The notes under the pieces: generated by a model | The model's database searches: none | What the model was told of the DNA's origin: nothing | What the model saw: only the letters and a program-made list of their open reading frames with translations | Part shown: positions 17,425 to 25,940 of the stretch, piece after piece | Position numbering within the stretch: the stretch's first letter is position 1 | How the letters are laid out: every line of letters starts with the position of its first letter | DNA from: Lachnospiraceae bacterium | GTDB taxonomy: Bacteria > Bacillota > Clostridia > Lachnospirales > Lachnospiraceae | Length of the DNA: 64,000 nucleotides | Assembly: GCA_910575275.1 (NCBI GenBank) | Contig: CAJTEE010000009.1 | Span: 102,355 to 166,354, forward strand | Direction: 5' to 3' | Program-made: the position numbers and the translations under genes

Positions 17425-18647
17425 GCAAAAAATCAAATATAAAAATAACGGTTCTGTTTGTGTTGTCAGTTAGTCTGTTTGTAGCGGCAATGATTACATA
17501 CATTCTTACTCTTTTTTATCGCCATGTGTGTTTTCGTATATTGGGAGGATTTTGTGACAGTATGATTGAAAATAATCCAGATTCCCGACAGGCTGTTTTG
17601 GAATTATTGAAAACACAGGATTTTCGTATGACAGACAAAAATATATTATCAAATTTTGGTTATTATCCATCAAATTTAGGGATTACGGATACGACAGCCC
17701 TTTGGATTGCCATTGTCGGTTTTTTGGCAGGCAGCATGCTGTTCCTTTTCTCTTTCTGGTATTGGCATAGGAAATTGGATGCCCGAATCCAAGCACTAAC
17801 GGGATATTTAGAAAAAATAAATACAGGCGTTCAGGGATTGGTTTTTGAATCTTCAGATGATGAATTTTCAAAACTGCAGGATGAAATATATAAAACGGTA
17901 ACGGAACTTTACCAGACAAGGGAAGAAGCTTTAACAGCACGAAACAATTTTGCAGAAAATCTTTCTAATATTGCCCATCAGCTTAAAACACCGATTACGT
18001 CTATTTCCTTAACGGTCCAGATGGCAAAAGAACATTTGGACGATATTCGTACCGAAGAAACGCCACAAGGGCATACCTCTATGGCATGTAAAATGTATGC
18101 CAATATCAAGGATATACAACGGCAGATAAACAGGCTCATGCATTTAGAAGAAGCGCTATTGCTATTGTCTCGTATTGATGCAGGAACGCTTGCACTTGAC
18201 AGGAAACCAACAGATGTTTTTACAATCCTTTCTCTGGCATCGGACAATTTATATGAATTGTTCATGCAGAAGGGCGTTCTGATTGAAGTTCCAGAAATGG
18301 GCGAGATGAATATCAATGTGGATTTAAACTGGACGATGGAAGCGGTCATGAATTTAATGAAAAACTGTATGGAAGCAACAGGAACAGGCACTGCTGTCCA
18401 TTGTTCCTATGAAAAAAATCCACTTTATGTGCAGATACGGATATGGGACGAGGGGGAGGGATTTGCAAAAGAGGATTTACCCCATCTGTTTGAGAGGTTC
18501 TATCGTGGGGAAAACGCAAAACATACTGGAATCGGGATAGGACTTTCCCTTTCAAAAGCAATTATAGAAATGCAGAACGGAATCATCCGTGCATTTAATC
18601 TTCCGAATGGCGGGGCTTGTTTTGAAGTTCGTTTTTATATTTCGTGA
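17421..18647 (+). CDS. Membrane sensor histidine kinase
   Basis: The 408-residue kinase has TM1 (about residues 10-31), an external loop of about 60 residues and TM2 (about 91-113). A linker leads to HisKA with the phospho-acceptor His in NIAHQLKTPITS, then an ATPase domain with MNLMKNCMEA, WDEGEGF and GIGIGLSLSKA. The external loop is longer than in BceS-type intramembrane-sensing kinases, so it may sense a ligand itself, or be steered by the neighbouring FtsX-like permease. It overlaps the response regulator gene (ATGA). A 26-base stretch (18063-18088) recurs with two changes in the gap downstream. Confidence 0.92.
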   Translation: MSKKSNIKITVLFVLSVSLFVAAMITYILTLFYRHVCFRILGGFCDSMIENNPDSRQAVLELLKTQDFRMTDKNILSNFGYYPSNLGITDTTALWIAIVGFLAGSMLFLFSFWYWHRKLDARIQALTGYLEKINTGVQGLVFESSDDEFSKLQDEIYKTVTELYQTREEALTARNNFAENLSNIAHQLKTPITSISLTVQMAKEHLDDIRTEETPQGHTSMACKMYANIKDIQRQINRLMHLEEALLLLSRIDAGTLALDRKPTDVFTILSLASDNLYELFMQKGVLIEVPEMGEMNINVDLNWTMEAVMNLMKNCMEATGTGTAVHCSYEKNPLYVQIRIWDEGEGFAKEDLPHLFERFYRGENAKHTGIGIGLSLSKAIIEMQNGIIRAFNLPNGGACFEVRFYIS

Positions 18648-18689
18648 AAATAATGCGAAGCACATAAAATATGGTATGCTTGGGACGTA

Positions 18690-18745
18690 GTCACTGAGAT
18701 GTCACTTTCATTTGTTATAATAAAAATACTTTGAGAAATCTCAAA
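18690..18745 (+). promoter_or_regulatory. Regulated promoter region of the ABC transporter operon
   Basis: GTCACT occurs at 18690-18695 and 18701-18706, 11 bases apart. TATAAT follows at 18716-18721 with no recognisable -35 box, a layout expected for activation by an OmpR-type regulator. A perfect 7-2-7 inverted repeat (TTTGAGA, AA, TCTCAAA) follows at 18730-18745 near the predicted start of transcription. Regulation by the adjacent two-component system is an inference. Confidence 0.5.
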
Positions 18746-18857
18746 TAATAGAAAGATTTATATCAAGGTATAGAAAATACCACAAGGGTATACCTCTATG
18801 GCGTGAGGGGCACGCCCGCCAACAATGAGGAAATAACAAACAGGAGGATTGGACAAC

Positions 18858-19538
18858 ATGGAAATACTAAGATGTAACGGTATCGAAAAAGTATTTGGGA
18901 AAGGCGGTAATCAAGTTACTGCTTTAAATGGAATCAGCCTATCTATTGAAAAAGGTGAATTTGTCGCAATTATTGGGGCATCTGGATCTGGAAAATCAAC
19001 GCTCCTGCATATTTTGGGCAGCGTGGACAAGCCGACAAAAGGCACTGTAACAATAGACGGTGTTGACCTTGGCGGGCTAAATGCTACGGATGCCGCAATT
19101 TTCAGAAGAAGAAAGGTTGGATTGGTTTACCAGTTTTACAATCTGATTCCTACTCTTACAGCAGAGAAAAATATCCTTATGCCTATGCTGCTTGACAAAA
19201 GAAAGCCAGATTTGGATTACTTTAAAATGATTGTAAAGACATTGGGGATAGAGGACAAACTGGAAAGCCTGCCAAACCAGCTATCTGGAGGACAGCAGCA
19301 GCGTGTCGCAATCGCAAGGTCTTTGATTTACCGCCCTGCCATTCTTTTTGCTGATGAACCGACGGGAAACCTTGACCAAAAAAATTCAAAGGAAATTATT
19401 GACCTCTTAAAGCTGTCAAATCGAAATTTAAAACAGACGATACTCCTTATTACCCATGACGAAAAAATTGCATTGGAAGCTGATCGAATTGTGACCATCG
19501 AAGACGGACAAATTGTCAGCGACCAGAAGCGGAGGTGA
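18858..19538 (+). CDS. ABC transporter ATP-binding protein (MacB/BceA-like)
   Basis: This is a 226-residue ABC ATPase of the type that partners FtsX-like permeases. It has Walker A GASGSGKST, Q-loop VYQFYNLIPTLTA, signature LSGGQQQRVAIARSL, Walker B ILFADEPTGNLD and the switch histidine in LLITHDEK. ATG 18858 is chosen because AGGAGG lies ten bases upstream; the in-frame TTG at 18849 touches that site. The permease gene follows with a four-base overlap or a small gap. The pair probably exports or removes a membrane-active antimicrobial, but the substrate is not shown. Confidence 0.93.
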   Translation: MEILRCNGIEKVFGKGGNQVTALNGISLSIEKGEFVAIIGASGSGKSTLLHILGSVDKPTKGTVTIDGVDLGGLNATDAAIFRRRKVGLVYQFYNLIPTLTAEKNILMPMLLDKRKPDLDYFKMIVKTLGIEDKLESLPNQLSGGQQQRVAIARSLIYRPAILFADEPTGNLDQKNSKEIIDLLKLSNRNLKQTILLITHDEKIALEADRIVTIEDGQIVSDQKRR

Positions 19539-19543
19539 GCGGC

Positions 19544-21733
19544 ATGTGGAAGGACTACTCCAAAAGCTATATTAAAAATAACCGTGCATCCAGTATATCA
19601 ATTATGGCGGCTGCTCTTGTTGCCACCATGTTTTTGTCGCTGTTGTGCAGCATAGCTTACAATTTTTGGGCGTATGATGTGGAACAAACCATATTGGAGG
19701 AGGGTGACTGGCAGGGGCGCATTGTTTGTGAATCATTAAGTTCTGATGATTTATCTATGTTATGTCAATTTGCGAATGTAGAAAAAGCAGCCATCAACGA
19801 GGAATTATCCCAAAAAGAAAAAGTAGTGGCGGATGTTTATTTTAAGAATGCCAGAACGATTTATCGTGATATGCCACTAATTGCAGCACAGCTTGGGCTA
19901 AATAAAGATTCCATCCATTACAACTCATTGCTCCTGTCCCGCTATTTTATACATGACCCAGAGGATGCAACGCCGCCAATGCTTTTGGCACTGTATGCGG
20001 TGATACTGATTATTGTGGCGGTGTCATTGATTTTAATTATACGAGGCTCTTTTGAATTATCCATGAATGCCAGAATCCACCAATTTGGTATATTTTCGAG
20101 TATTGGGGCTACACCGAGGCAAATTAGAACCTGTCTGTTGCAGGAAGCGATGGCTTTAAGCATACTGCCAATGCTTATTGGAAGTATGTCGGGGATTTTA
20201 ATAAGCTATGGGGTTATAAAAGCGGTCAATTTTTTTGCTTCGGATGTATCTGGACGCCACGAAGCTGTTTTTCAGTATCATCCGTCTATATTTGCGGCTA
20301 CGGTTTTCATTTCGTTCGTAACTGTAATTTTTTCTGCGTGGATTCCCGCAAGAAAACTGAGCAGGATGACGCCGCTTGAAGCAATCAGAAATACGAGCGG
20401 TTTATTGTTAAAGAAAAAGAAACATTCTCGGTTTTTATCTTGTATTTTTGGCATGAAAGGGGAACTTGCAGGAAACGCATTAAAAGCCCAAAAGAAACAT
20501 TTACGGATATCTACATTGTCATTATTGCTGTCCTTTCTGGGTTTTTCTATCATGATTTGCTTTACTACCCTTGCAGATATCAGTACCAGGTATACTTATT
20601 TTGAACGGTATCAGGATGTGTGGGACATCATGGTAACCTTAAAGGACACGGAAATATCGGTTTTTGGCTTAACAGATGAATTGCAGGATATTTCGGGTAT
20701 AAAAGATGCCACGGTATATCAAAAAGCCAAAGCTTTGACATTTCTGCCAGAGGGGTTGCAGAGCGATGAACTGTCATCACTTGGTGGGCTTGAATCAGTT
20801 TCGGGAACACCGAATGAAAATGGGCAGTTTCAAGTATCTGCACCGATTGTTATTTTGGATGACAGGGGTTTTTTAAACTTCTGTTCACAGATTGGGATTA
20901 CGCCAAGTCTTGATGGCGCAATCGTATTAAACCAGATTTGGGATAGCATAAACAGCAATTTCCGCTATAAAGAATATGTTCCATTTGTAAGGGAGAATAA
21001 CCAAAAAACAATACTTTATAAAAATGATAAAATCGTAGAAATCCCTGTTTTATCTTATACACAGAAATCCCCCGCATTGAGGGAAGAATATGATAATTAT
21101 GCCCTTGTACATTTTATCCCGCTTACTATGTGGAATAAAACTTTGGGAGGGGTATGTGAAGCTGAATCCGACAGTTATATCCGTATTTTTTCAAATGGAA
21201 CCGCAAATCTTACGGATTTAAACGCTTTAGAACAGGAAATCGTGCGGCTTGTATCGGAGCAATATGAAATTGAAAGTGAAAACCGAATACAGGAAAGATT
21301 GTCTAATGACAGTTTAATCCAAGGCATGGTAATGATTTTGGGAGCTTTTTGTGTATTGCTTGCCATTATTGGAATTGCGAATGTTTTTTCAAATACGTTA
21401 GGGTTTCTCCGTCAAAGGAAACGGGAATTTGCCCAATATATGTCCATTGGATTGACACCGCAGGAAATGAGGAAAATGTTCTGTATTGAAGCGTTTGCAA
21501 TAGCAGGGAAACCACTTTTGATTACATTGCTGCTTACCCTATTGTTTGTGCAATTTGCCGTAACAGCAAGCTATTTAGACCCGATGGTATTCTGGTCGGA
21601 AGCCCCGATTCTGCCTATTTTGATATTTGCGGCTGCGATTGTATTGTTTGTTGCGCTTGCTTATTATATTGGCGGAAGGCGTCTTTTGCAGTGTGACTTG
21701 AATGAAACATTGCGGAATGATGCGTTGATTTAG
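19544..21733 (+). CDS. FtsX-like ABC permease
   Basis: The 729-residue permease has one N-terminal helix (about residues 15-40), a short external part, and three clustered helices (about 145-280). An FtsX-type coupling motif (RKLSRMTPLEAIR) and another helix (about 325-345) precede a large external domain (about 350-590). Three C-terminal helices ending in GGRRLLQCDLNETLR complete it. The two FtsX cores with an external domain resemble BceB/MacB-family transporters acting on peptide antibiotics or cell-wall precursors. ATG 19544 is preferred over GTG 19535 because GGAGG lies at 19530. It is co-transcribed with the ATPase. Confidence 0.9.
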   Translation: MWKDYSKSYIKNNRASSISIMAAALVATMFLSLLCSIAYNFWAYDVEQTILEEGDWQGRIVCESLSSDDLSMLCQFANVEKAAINEELSQKEKVVADVYFKNARTIYRDMPLIAAQLGLNKDSIHYNSLLLSRYFIHDPEDATPPMLLALYAVILIIVAVSLILIIRGSFELSMNARIHQFGIFSSIGATPRQIRTCLLQEAMALSILPMLIGSMSGILISYGVIKAVNFFASDVSGRHEAVFQYHPSIFAATVFISFVTVIFSAWIPARKLSRMTPLEAIRNTSGLLLKKKKHSRFLSCIFGMKGELAGNALKAQKKHLRISTLSLLLSFLGFSIMICFTTLADISTRYTYFERYQDVWDIMVTLKDTEISVFGLTDELQDISGIKDATVYQKAKALTFLPEGLQSDELSSLGGLESVSGTPNENGQFQVSAPIVILDDRGFLNFCSQIGITPSLDGAIVLNQIWDSINSNFRYKEYVPFVRENNQKTILYKNDKIVEIPVLSYTQKSPALREEYDNYALVHFIPLTMWNKTLGGVCEAESDSYIRIFSNGTANLTDLNALEQEIVRLVSEQYEIESENRIQERLSNDSLIQGMVMILGAFCVLLAIIGIANVFSNTLGFLRQRKREFAQYMSIGLTPQEMRKMFCIEAFAIAGKPLLITLLLTLLFVQFAVTASYLDPMVFWSEAPILPILIFAAAIVLFVALAYYIGGRRLLQCDLNETLRNDALI

Positions 21734-22458
21734 CAGATAAAGATTTATGAAACAGACAGAATGGGTGTTGTGTACTGTCCGCGGAAGCAAAACTCACAAT
21801 AAAATTAGTCTGCAAATAAAAAGTCAAGAAGAAATTGATGAACTTTGAAAAATTTATACAGGTTAAAAAATAAGTACTACAAAAAGGCCACCGCGTAACG
21901 CTGGCCTGATGAAAAGCAAGGGGATTTATTTAAGATTCTTCGGCTTCCGCAAGCGTGGCAAGATACTCCTTTAAGATGTATTAGCAATGGTCAATACCAG
22001 ATTTACTCATTGCCTGTTCAATCTACTGGGCATCACATGGACGCCTAAGGGTTCAACCTGCGTAAAACGAATGCTGCGAATGAGGGCTGGTTGGCTGGCT
22101 AATTTACGGACGTAAAGTTCCAGGAGGATACGGCCAGGCCACTTGCACCACTCATCCTAACAGCTTAAGCAACAAGTTGGATAACATCCTAACTGGATGT
22201 TAGGAATATTAACCATAAATATATTGTAGTAAGAATGCAAATTTTATTTTCTGATTAAATTAAACTTAATAGGGAGAAAAATATATTGAACAATCAAAAG
22301 TTCTTTACTAAAATAAGTTTCCATAAAAAGATAATATTTTGAAGTAAACTGTGCTATAGTTAAGTCATTATACGAAACCTGGAACACTGGTCTAATAAAG
22401 AAACAAGATAGATGATATTGGATGGTTATGGTTGAAATTTATTGGAGGGCCTCCATTT
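21734..22458. other. Non-coding, AT-rich stretch with a gene tail remnant
   Basis: No intact gene is visible. On the minus strand a short tail (YILKEYLATLAEAEES, about 21940-21990) is followed by a hairpin and T run at 21906-21881 (GGCC arms, then TTTTT). This looks like the end and terminator of a gene whose body is gone. A small hairpin (AACATCC with GGATGTT) lies near 22184-22202. This is a junction zone between the ABC operon and the decayed rhuM-like gene. Confidence 0.45.
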
Positions 22459-22919
22459 ATGGAAAAGGAAATTGTTTTATTTGAAGATAATGGCCTTAAA
22501 CTTGAAGTACCAGTGACACCAGAAGAAGAAACTGTATGACTGAATCGTGCACAAATGGCAGAACTGTTTGATAGGGATATTAAGACGATAGGAAAACATA
22601 TTGCAAATGCCAAACGTGAAGAACTGGAAGGTCGGAGGTAGTCGCAAATTTTGCGACTACCACTCAGCATGGCGCGATAGAAGGAAAAACGCAGACCCAT
22701 ATGACAGAATATTATAATTTAGATGTTATAATATCAGTTGGATATCGTGTAAAATCAAAGCGTGGTATTGTTTTTTGCAAATGGGCAAGTTCTGTTCTGA
22801 AGCAATATATTATTCAGGGATATGCTGTGAATAATAATCGTATCAATCAATTGGGAGAAGTGATACAGATTATGAAAAAACGGAAAATGCTTTGGATAAG
22901 AACGGAGTTTTGTTTATAA
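22459..22919 (+). pseudogene. Decayed RhuM-family gene
   Basis: ATG 22459 begins a RhuM-like N-terminus (EIVLFEDNGLKLEVPVTPEE). It is stopped by TGA at 22537-22539, where the family has a Trp codon before LNRAQMAELFDRD. The same frame continues to about 22640, then a frameshift leads to VANFATT and EYYNLDVIISVGYRVKSKRG up to 22919. A further frame change near 22870 and loss of the rest follow. RhuM-like proteins are common on Firmicutes and enterobacterial islands and have no settled function. This copy cannot be functional. Confidence 0.85.
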
Positions 22920-23490
22920 ATGGAAAGAAAATGATAGATGATCATACATTCGTTGCATTATAGCTGAATCCGGGCCAGAAGATATGGAGATGATGGTTAC
23001 AGTGATTCTGAATTGTTTAAAATGATCATATAGCTTTTGGGATTTTTGTAACAGTTCCGAAAACCATTTTACTAACTTTAAGTATTACCTAATTTCCTCA
23101 GAAAAATAGAGGACAGAAAAACTTTATCAACACAAAATCTGGTAACAGAAAATGGAATATCCTTCAACCCCGCATAAATCCAGCATTCCATCCCAAAGTT
23201 CGCAAGACAGATGGGAATGTAAGCCCGATTTGGGCCTTTATCCCGGAACTCCTGATATATGCAGGAAAGCCGCATAAAATCAGAGGTCCCGGTTAAGTCC
23301 TTGAACCTATTTTTTGCGGTGTATATAATAAAAGTGTAGCAATGCTTTTCTTGCGGAAGGAAGAACATATGGCAAGAATCGCAGAGATAGGAATTCAGAG
23401 TTTCGAGAGAATAATGTTTTCAAATTTGCTATTTTTTCGGAATAGACTTTTGTTTGTATAGGATCACTGTATTTATGCTGTGAATTTGAC
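22920..23490. other. Fragmented DNA without an intact gene
   Basis: Only short pieces are readable. ATG 23370 starts MARIAEIGIQSFERI, like the N-terminus of the AAA-ATPase/DUF1703 family common in Lachnospiraceae, and is lost after about 30 codons. A minus-strand frame at 23078-23368 has no recognised family. The stretch is part of a gene graveyard. Confidence 0.4.
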
Positions 23491-23640
23491 GTGAAAACTT
23501 TAAGTCCCACATACAGGCTGATGATCGGGGCAGTCGGAGCCAGCAATGCATTTGCGATTTCCAAAAGGCTGGGACTTGGGGATGACCTGATTGAGGACGC
23601 CAAAGAATTTCTGAAAAAAGATCAGAGACGGGGAATGTAG
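23491..23640 (+). pseudogene. MutS2-like gene fragment
   Basis: Fifty codons read [20 protein letters not shown] followed by ISKRLGL and a short charged tail. This closely resembles the segment of endonuclease MutS2 just after its ATPase domain (family pattern YRLxIGxPGxSNAFxIxxRLGL). The rest of MutS2 is absent on both sides. In many genomes the full-length gene is a chromosomal housekeeping gene, so this is likely a stray copy carried by rearrangement. Confidence 0.65.
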
Positions 23641-23654
23641 AAAAGGAATTGAAA

Positions 23655-23918
23655 ATGGAAGCCGCAGAGCAATACATGGCATTTGAAGCCGGAAAAATAC
23701 GTTATGCCATACCTGTGGAGTATGTAGGATATATTGTGGCAGCATCAGAGAATATTGATTTGGCTGCTTAAGAGCGAGGGAAAGTGCAATATGGACTGGG
23801 TTATGCAGAATACGGTTTTCCTTCATTTCTGCGGGAAATAAAAACCCTGGAAATCCGGATCCACAAACCGCTTTTTGTGCTGTATAAGCACTATATGAAC
23901 CTGGAGCAAAACGGATGA
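23655..23918 (+). pseudogene. Broken frame with a CheW-like N-terminus
   Basis: ATG 23655 follows AAAGGAATTG and reads EQYMAFEAGKIRYAIPVEYV, similar to the start of CheW-type scaffold domains. TAA at 23769-23771 interrupts it after 38 codons. The same frame stays open for 48 more codons (ERGKVQYGLGYAEYG and onward) up to TGA 23916-23918. Whether both halves once formed one protein is unclear. The CheW resemblance is modest. Confidence 0.45.
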
Positions 23919-24081
23919 CGGCTGTATAATATCGGATAATGAGAAAACAAAAGCGAATGAGAATGGCAGCTGGAGCCATGGTGATAAAAGATGTCACACA
24001 TCGGGCTTTCGGCTGTCTAATAAAATACAGGAGATAAATTCCTGACAAACGGCTGTTTTAAGAACAGCAGAAAGAGAGGAA

Positions 24082-24930
24082 ATGATGAAACAATCAACGG
24101 ACAACGAATTGGAGGTATTGATTGACCGGGCCGTGGCCGGGGACAAGTCTTCCTTGGAAACTCTGCTTTTGGGGGTACAGGACCTGGTGTTTAATCTTTC
24201 ACTGAGAATGCTTGGAACATTTGCGGACGCAGAGGATGCTTCACAGGATATTCTGCTGAAGGTCATGACGCATCTTTCATCGTTTAAGAAAGAGAGCGCC
24301 TTTTCCACCTGGGTATTTGCCATTGCAGCGAATCATCTGAAAAACTATAAGAAGCATATGTTTGCCGGTCATCCTTTAAGCTTTGACAACTACAGGGATG
24401 ATATTCTGCACGCAAAGCTCGAGGAAGTGCCAGATCTGACTCAGAATGTGGAAACGGCTGTTTTAGCAGAAGAACTGAAACGGTCCTGTACCAATGTCAT
24501 GCTGCAATGCCTGGACGCGGAAAGCAGATGCATCTTTATTCTGGGAACCATGTTTCAGGTGGACAGCCGGATCGCCGGAGAAATTTTGGGGATTACGCCC
24601 GAGGCCTACCGGCAGCGGCTGTCCAGAGTACGGAGAAAGATGGCAGATTTTTTAAAGGAATACTGTGGGGAGTACGGAAAGGGAACCTGCCATTGTGAGA
24701 AAAGGGTTAACTACGCGATCAAAAACCACCGGATCCATCCCTTGGGACTGGATTTTTACAATGCCGTGCCAAAGCAGGTTATGCTTGATGTGACTGCGGC
24801 CATGGAGGAGATTGACGATATTTCCCAGGAGTTTTCATTCTGCCGTACCTACGAGTCTCCCAAGAGGCTGAAACGGTTTATTGAAGACTTTCTGAATGGA
24901 GCGCCTTTTTCGGTCGTGGAAAACGGATGA
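24082..24930 (+). CDS. Sigma-70-family (ECF-like) RNA polymerase sigma factor with C-terminal extension
   Basis: The 282-residue protein has sigma region 2 (about residues 25-95: LRMLGTFADAEDASQDILLK, then STWVFAIAANHLKN) and region 4 (about 140-195, GITPEAYRQRLSRVRRKM). About 85 further residues begin with a CHCEKRVNYAI stretch and include a third cysteine upstream, possibly a metal or redox site. Ordinary ECF factors are about 170-200 residues, so the extension is notable. ATG 24082 (or the adjacent ATG 24085) follows GAGAGGAA. The DUF2461 gene follows after 12 bases, probably in one operon. No anti-sigma gene is adjacent. Confidence 0.85.
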   Translation: MMKQSTDNELEVLIDRAVAGDKSSLETLLLGVQDLVFNLSLRMLGTFADAEDASQDILLKVMTHLSSFKKESAFSTWVFAIAANHLKNYKKHMFAGHPLSFDNYRDDILHAKLEEVPDLTQNVETAVLAEELKRSCTNVMLQCLDAESRCIFILGTMFQVDSRIAGEILGITPEAYRQRLSRVRRKMADFLKEYCGEYGKGTCHCEKRVNYAIKNHRIHPLGLDFYNAVPKQVMLDVTAAMEEIDDISQEFSFCRTYESPKRLKRFIEDFLNGAPFSVVENG

Positions 24931-24942
24931 TTGGAGGAAAAT

Positions 24943-25626
24943 ATGGATACGCAAAAAATTTTAAATTATCTGAAGAATTTAAGCGAGAATAATAACCGGG
25001 AGTGGTATCACGCTCATAAACAGGAATACAAGGAAGCCAACAGAGAGTTTGAGACCCTCATACAGGAACTGATTGCAGGAATCGGGGCGTTTGACACGAG
25101 CGTCCTTCACAATGATCCAAAGGATCTGACCTTTAAGCTGGTGAGAGATACCAGGTTCAGCCATGACAAATCTCCCTACAATCCGGCATTCCGGGCTCAT
25201 ATTTCCGCCAAGGGAAAGCTGCCTGTGCCGGTGGGGTATTATTTAATGATTAAGCCGGGGAACGGATCGTTTTTAGGAGGCGGGCTGTTTGCGGATATGT
25301 TTAAGGATGCTACTGCCATGGTAAGAAATTTCATCGCCGAAAACGGCAGGGAGTGGGAGGAAATTCTGCAGGCGCCGGATTTTCAGAATGTGTTTACGGT
25401 ACAGGGGACGGCACTGAAAAGGGTTCCGGCCGGCCTGGATCAAGAACATCCCCAGGCCCCGTATTTGAAATTCAAAAACTGGTATCTGGAATATCCGGTT
25501 TCGGATGAGGAAGTTATGGAGGGAGAGAAATTTGTCCAACGGGCAGTAAAGATTTTTGAGATCATGAAGCCCTTCAATGATTACCTGAACCGGGCCCTTG
25601 ACGGGTTTCAAATGCCTGCAAGGTAG
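24943..25626 (+). CDS. DUF2461 / TIGR02453 family protein
   Basis: The 227-residue protein begins ILNYLKNLSENNNREWYHAH, the typical N-terminal motif of the DUF2461 family, and contains the family's DTRFSHDKSPYNPAFRAH block. It is a soluble protein of unknown function found across bacteria and fungi. ATG 24943 follows GGAGG; the apparent TTG at 24931 overlaps that site and is rejected. It is coupled to the sigma factor gene and followed by a GC-rich hairpin. Confidence 0.85.
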   Translation: MDTQKILNYLKNLSENNNREWYHAHKQEYKEANREFETLIQELIAGIGAFDTSVLHNDPKDLTFKLVRDTRFSHDKSPYNPAFRAHISAKGKLPVPVGYYLMIKPGNGSFLGGGLFADMFKDATAMVRNFIAENGREWEEILQAPDFQNVFTVQGTALKRVPAGLDQEHPQAPYLKFKNWYLEYPVSDEEVMEGEKFVQRAVKIFEIMKPFNDYLNRALDGFQMPAR

Positions 25627-25635
25627 AAATCAGAC

Positions 25636-25663
25636 AGGCCGCCTGCTTTTTATCGGGCGGCCT
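25636..25663 (+). terminator. Probable terminator after the DUF2461 gene
   Basis: AGGCCGCC and GGCGGCCT form an 8-base GC-rich stem with a loop of about 12 bases. The downstream T run is weak (AAATAATTT). Confidence 0.55.
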
Positions 25664-25694
25664 AAATAATTTAGACCGGCTTCTCTGAAGCTTC

Positions 25695-25739
25695 ACAGTG
25701 GGTAACAGTTCAGACGACATCTGAACTGTTACCCACTGT
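25695..25739. repeat. Perfect 20-base palindromic hairpin
   Basis: The arms at 25695-25714 and 25720-25739 are perfectly complementary around a CGACA loop. The inner 12 bases, TAACAGTTCAGA with TCTGAACTGTTA, recur around another 5-base loop at 41378-41406, where the first three bases are the rsmH stop codon. Confidence 0.85.
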
Positions 25740-25772
25740 TACCAAAAACTTTCAAAAAATCTGCTTAACCGG

Positions 25773-25801
25773 TTGCTATTTGGACAAAATTTACTTATAA
25801 T
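25773..25801 (+). promoter_or_regulatory. Sigma-A-type promoter upstream of the mgtE leader
   Basis: TTGCTA (25773-25778), a 17-base spacer and TATAAT (25796-25801). The transcript would carry a leader of about 355 bases before mgtE. That leader includes a possible 33-codon peptide (GTG 25839, AAGGAAGTG upstream) and several strong hairpins. Confidence 0.65.
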
Positions 25802-25838
25802 GAAACATAGTCCAAAAAAGAAAGGAAGTGAACACATA

Positions 25839-25940
25839 GTGGAAGGTCGAAGTCGCAAGATGGAGGCGGATGCTCACCCGGAACCGGTGGCAATATATGT
25901 GACGGCGGCTGACCGTTATGTGTATTGCCGCAGGTGATTT
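25839..25940 (+). CDS. Possible leader peptide, about 33 residues
   Basis: GTG 25839 is preceded by AAGGAAGTG and opens a short frame (EGRSRKMEADAHPEPVAIYV and onward) that ends at TGA around 25938. It is unlike any family I know. It may be a regulatory leader peptide for the mgtE transcript or simply a chance frame; only its position after a promoter and a ribosome binding site supports it. Confidence 0.25.

Larger units (their letters stand above)
10159..24060. other. AT-rich accessory island between tsf and the sigma factor/mgtE region
   Basis: The block is visibly richer in A and T than its flanks and interrupts the housekeeping gene order. It contains metal-resistance genes, a two-component/ABC module and many decayed genes (feoAB, rhuM, mutS2-like, CheW-like). 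No intact integrase, transposase or relaxase was found, so the route of entry is not visible. The right edge is uncertain, somewhere between 22.9 and 26 kb. Confidence 0.6.

Noticed and set aside
23078..23368. 96-codon minus-strand frame in the fragment zone
   Set aside because: No family was recognised and no ribosome binding site found. It was left out as a gene, although it may be a fragment of one.
10159..25800. Attachment-site duplication bounding the island
   Set aside because: I looked for a direct repeat between the sequence after tsf and the region before mgtE and saw none that exceeds chance length.
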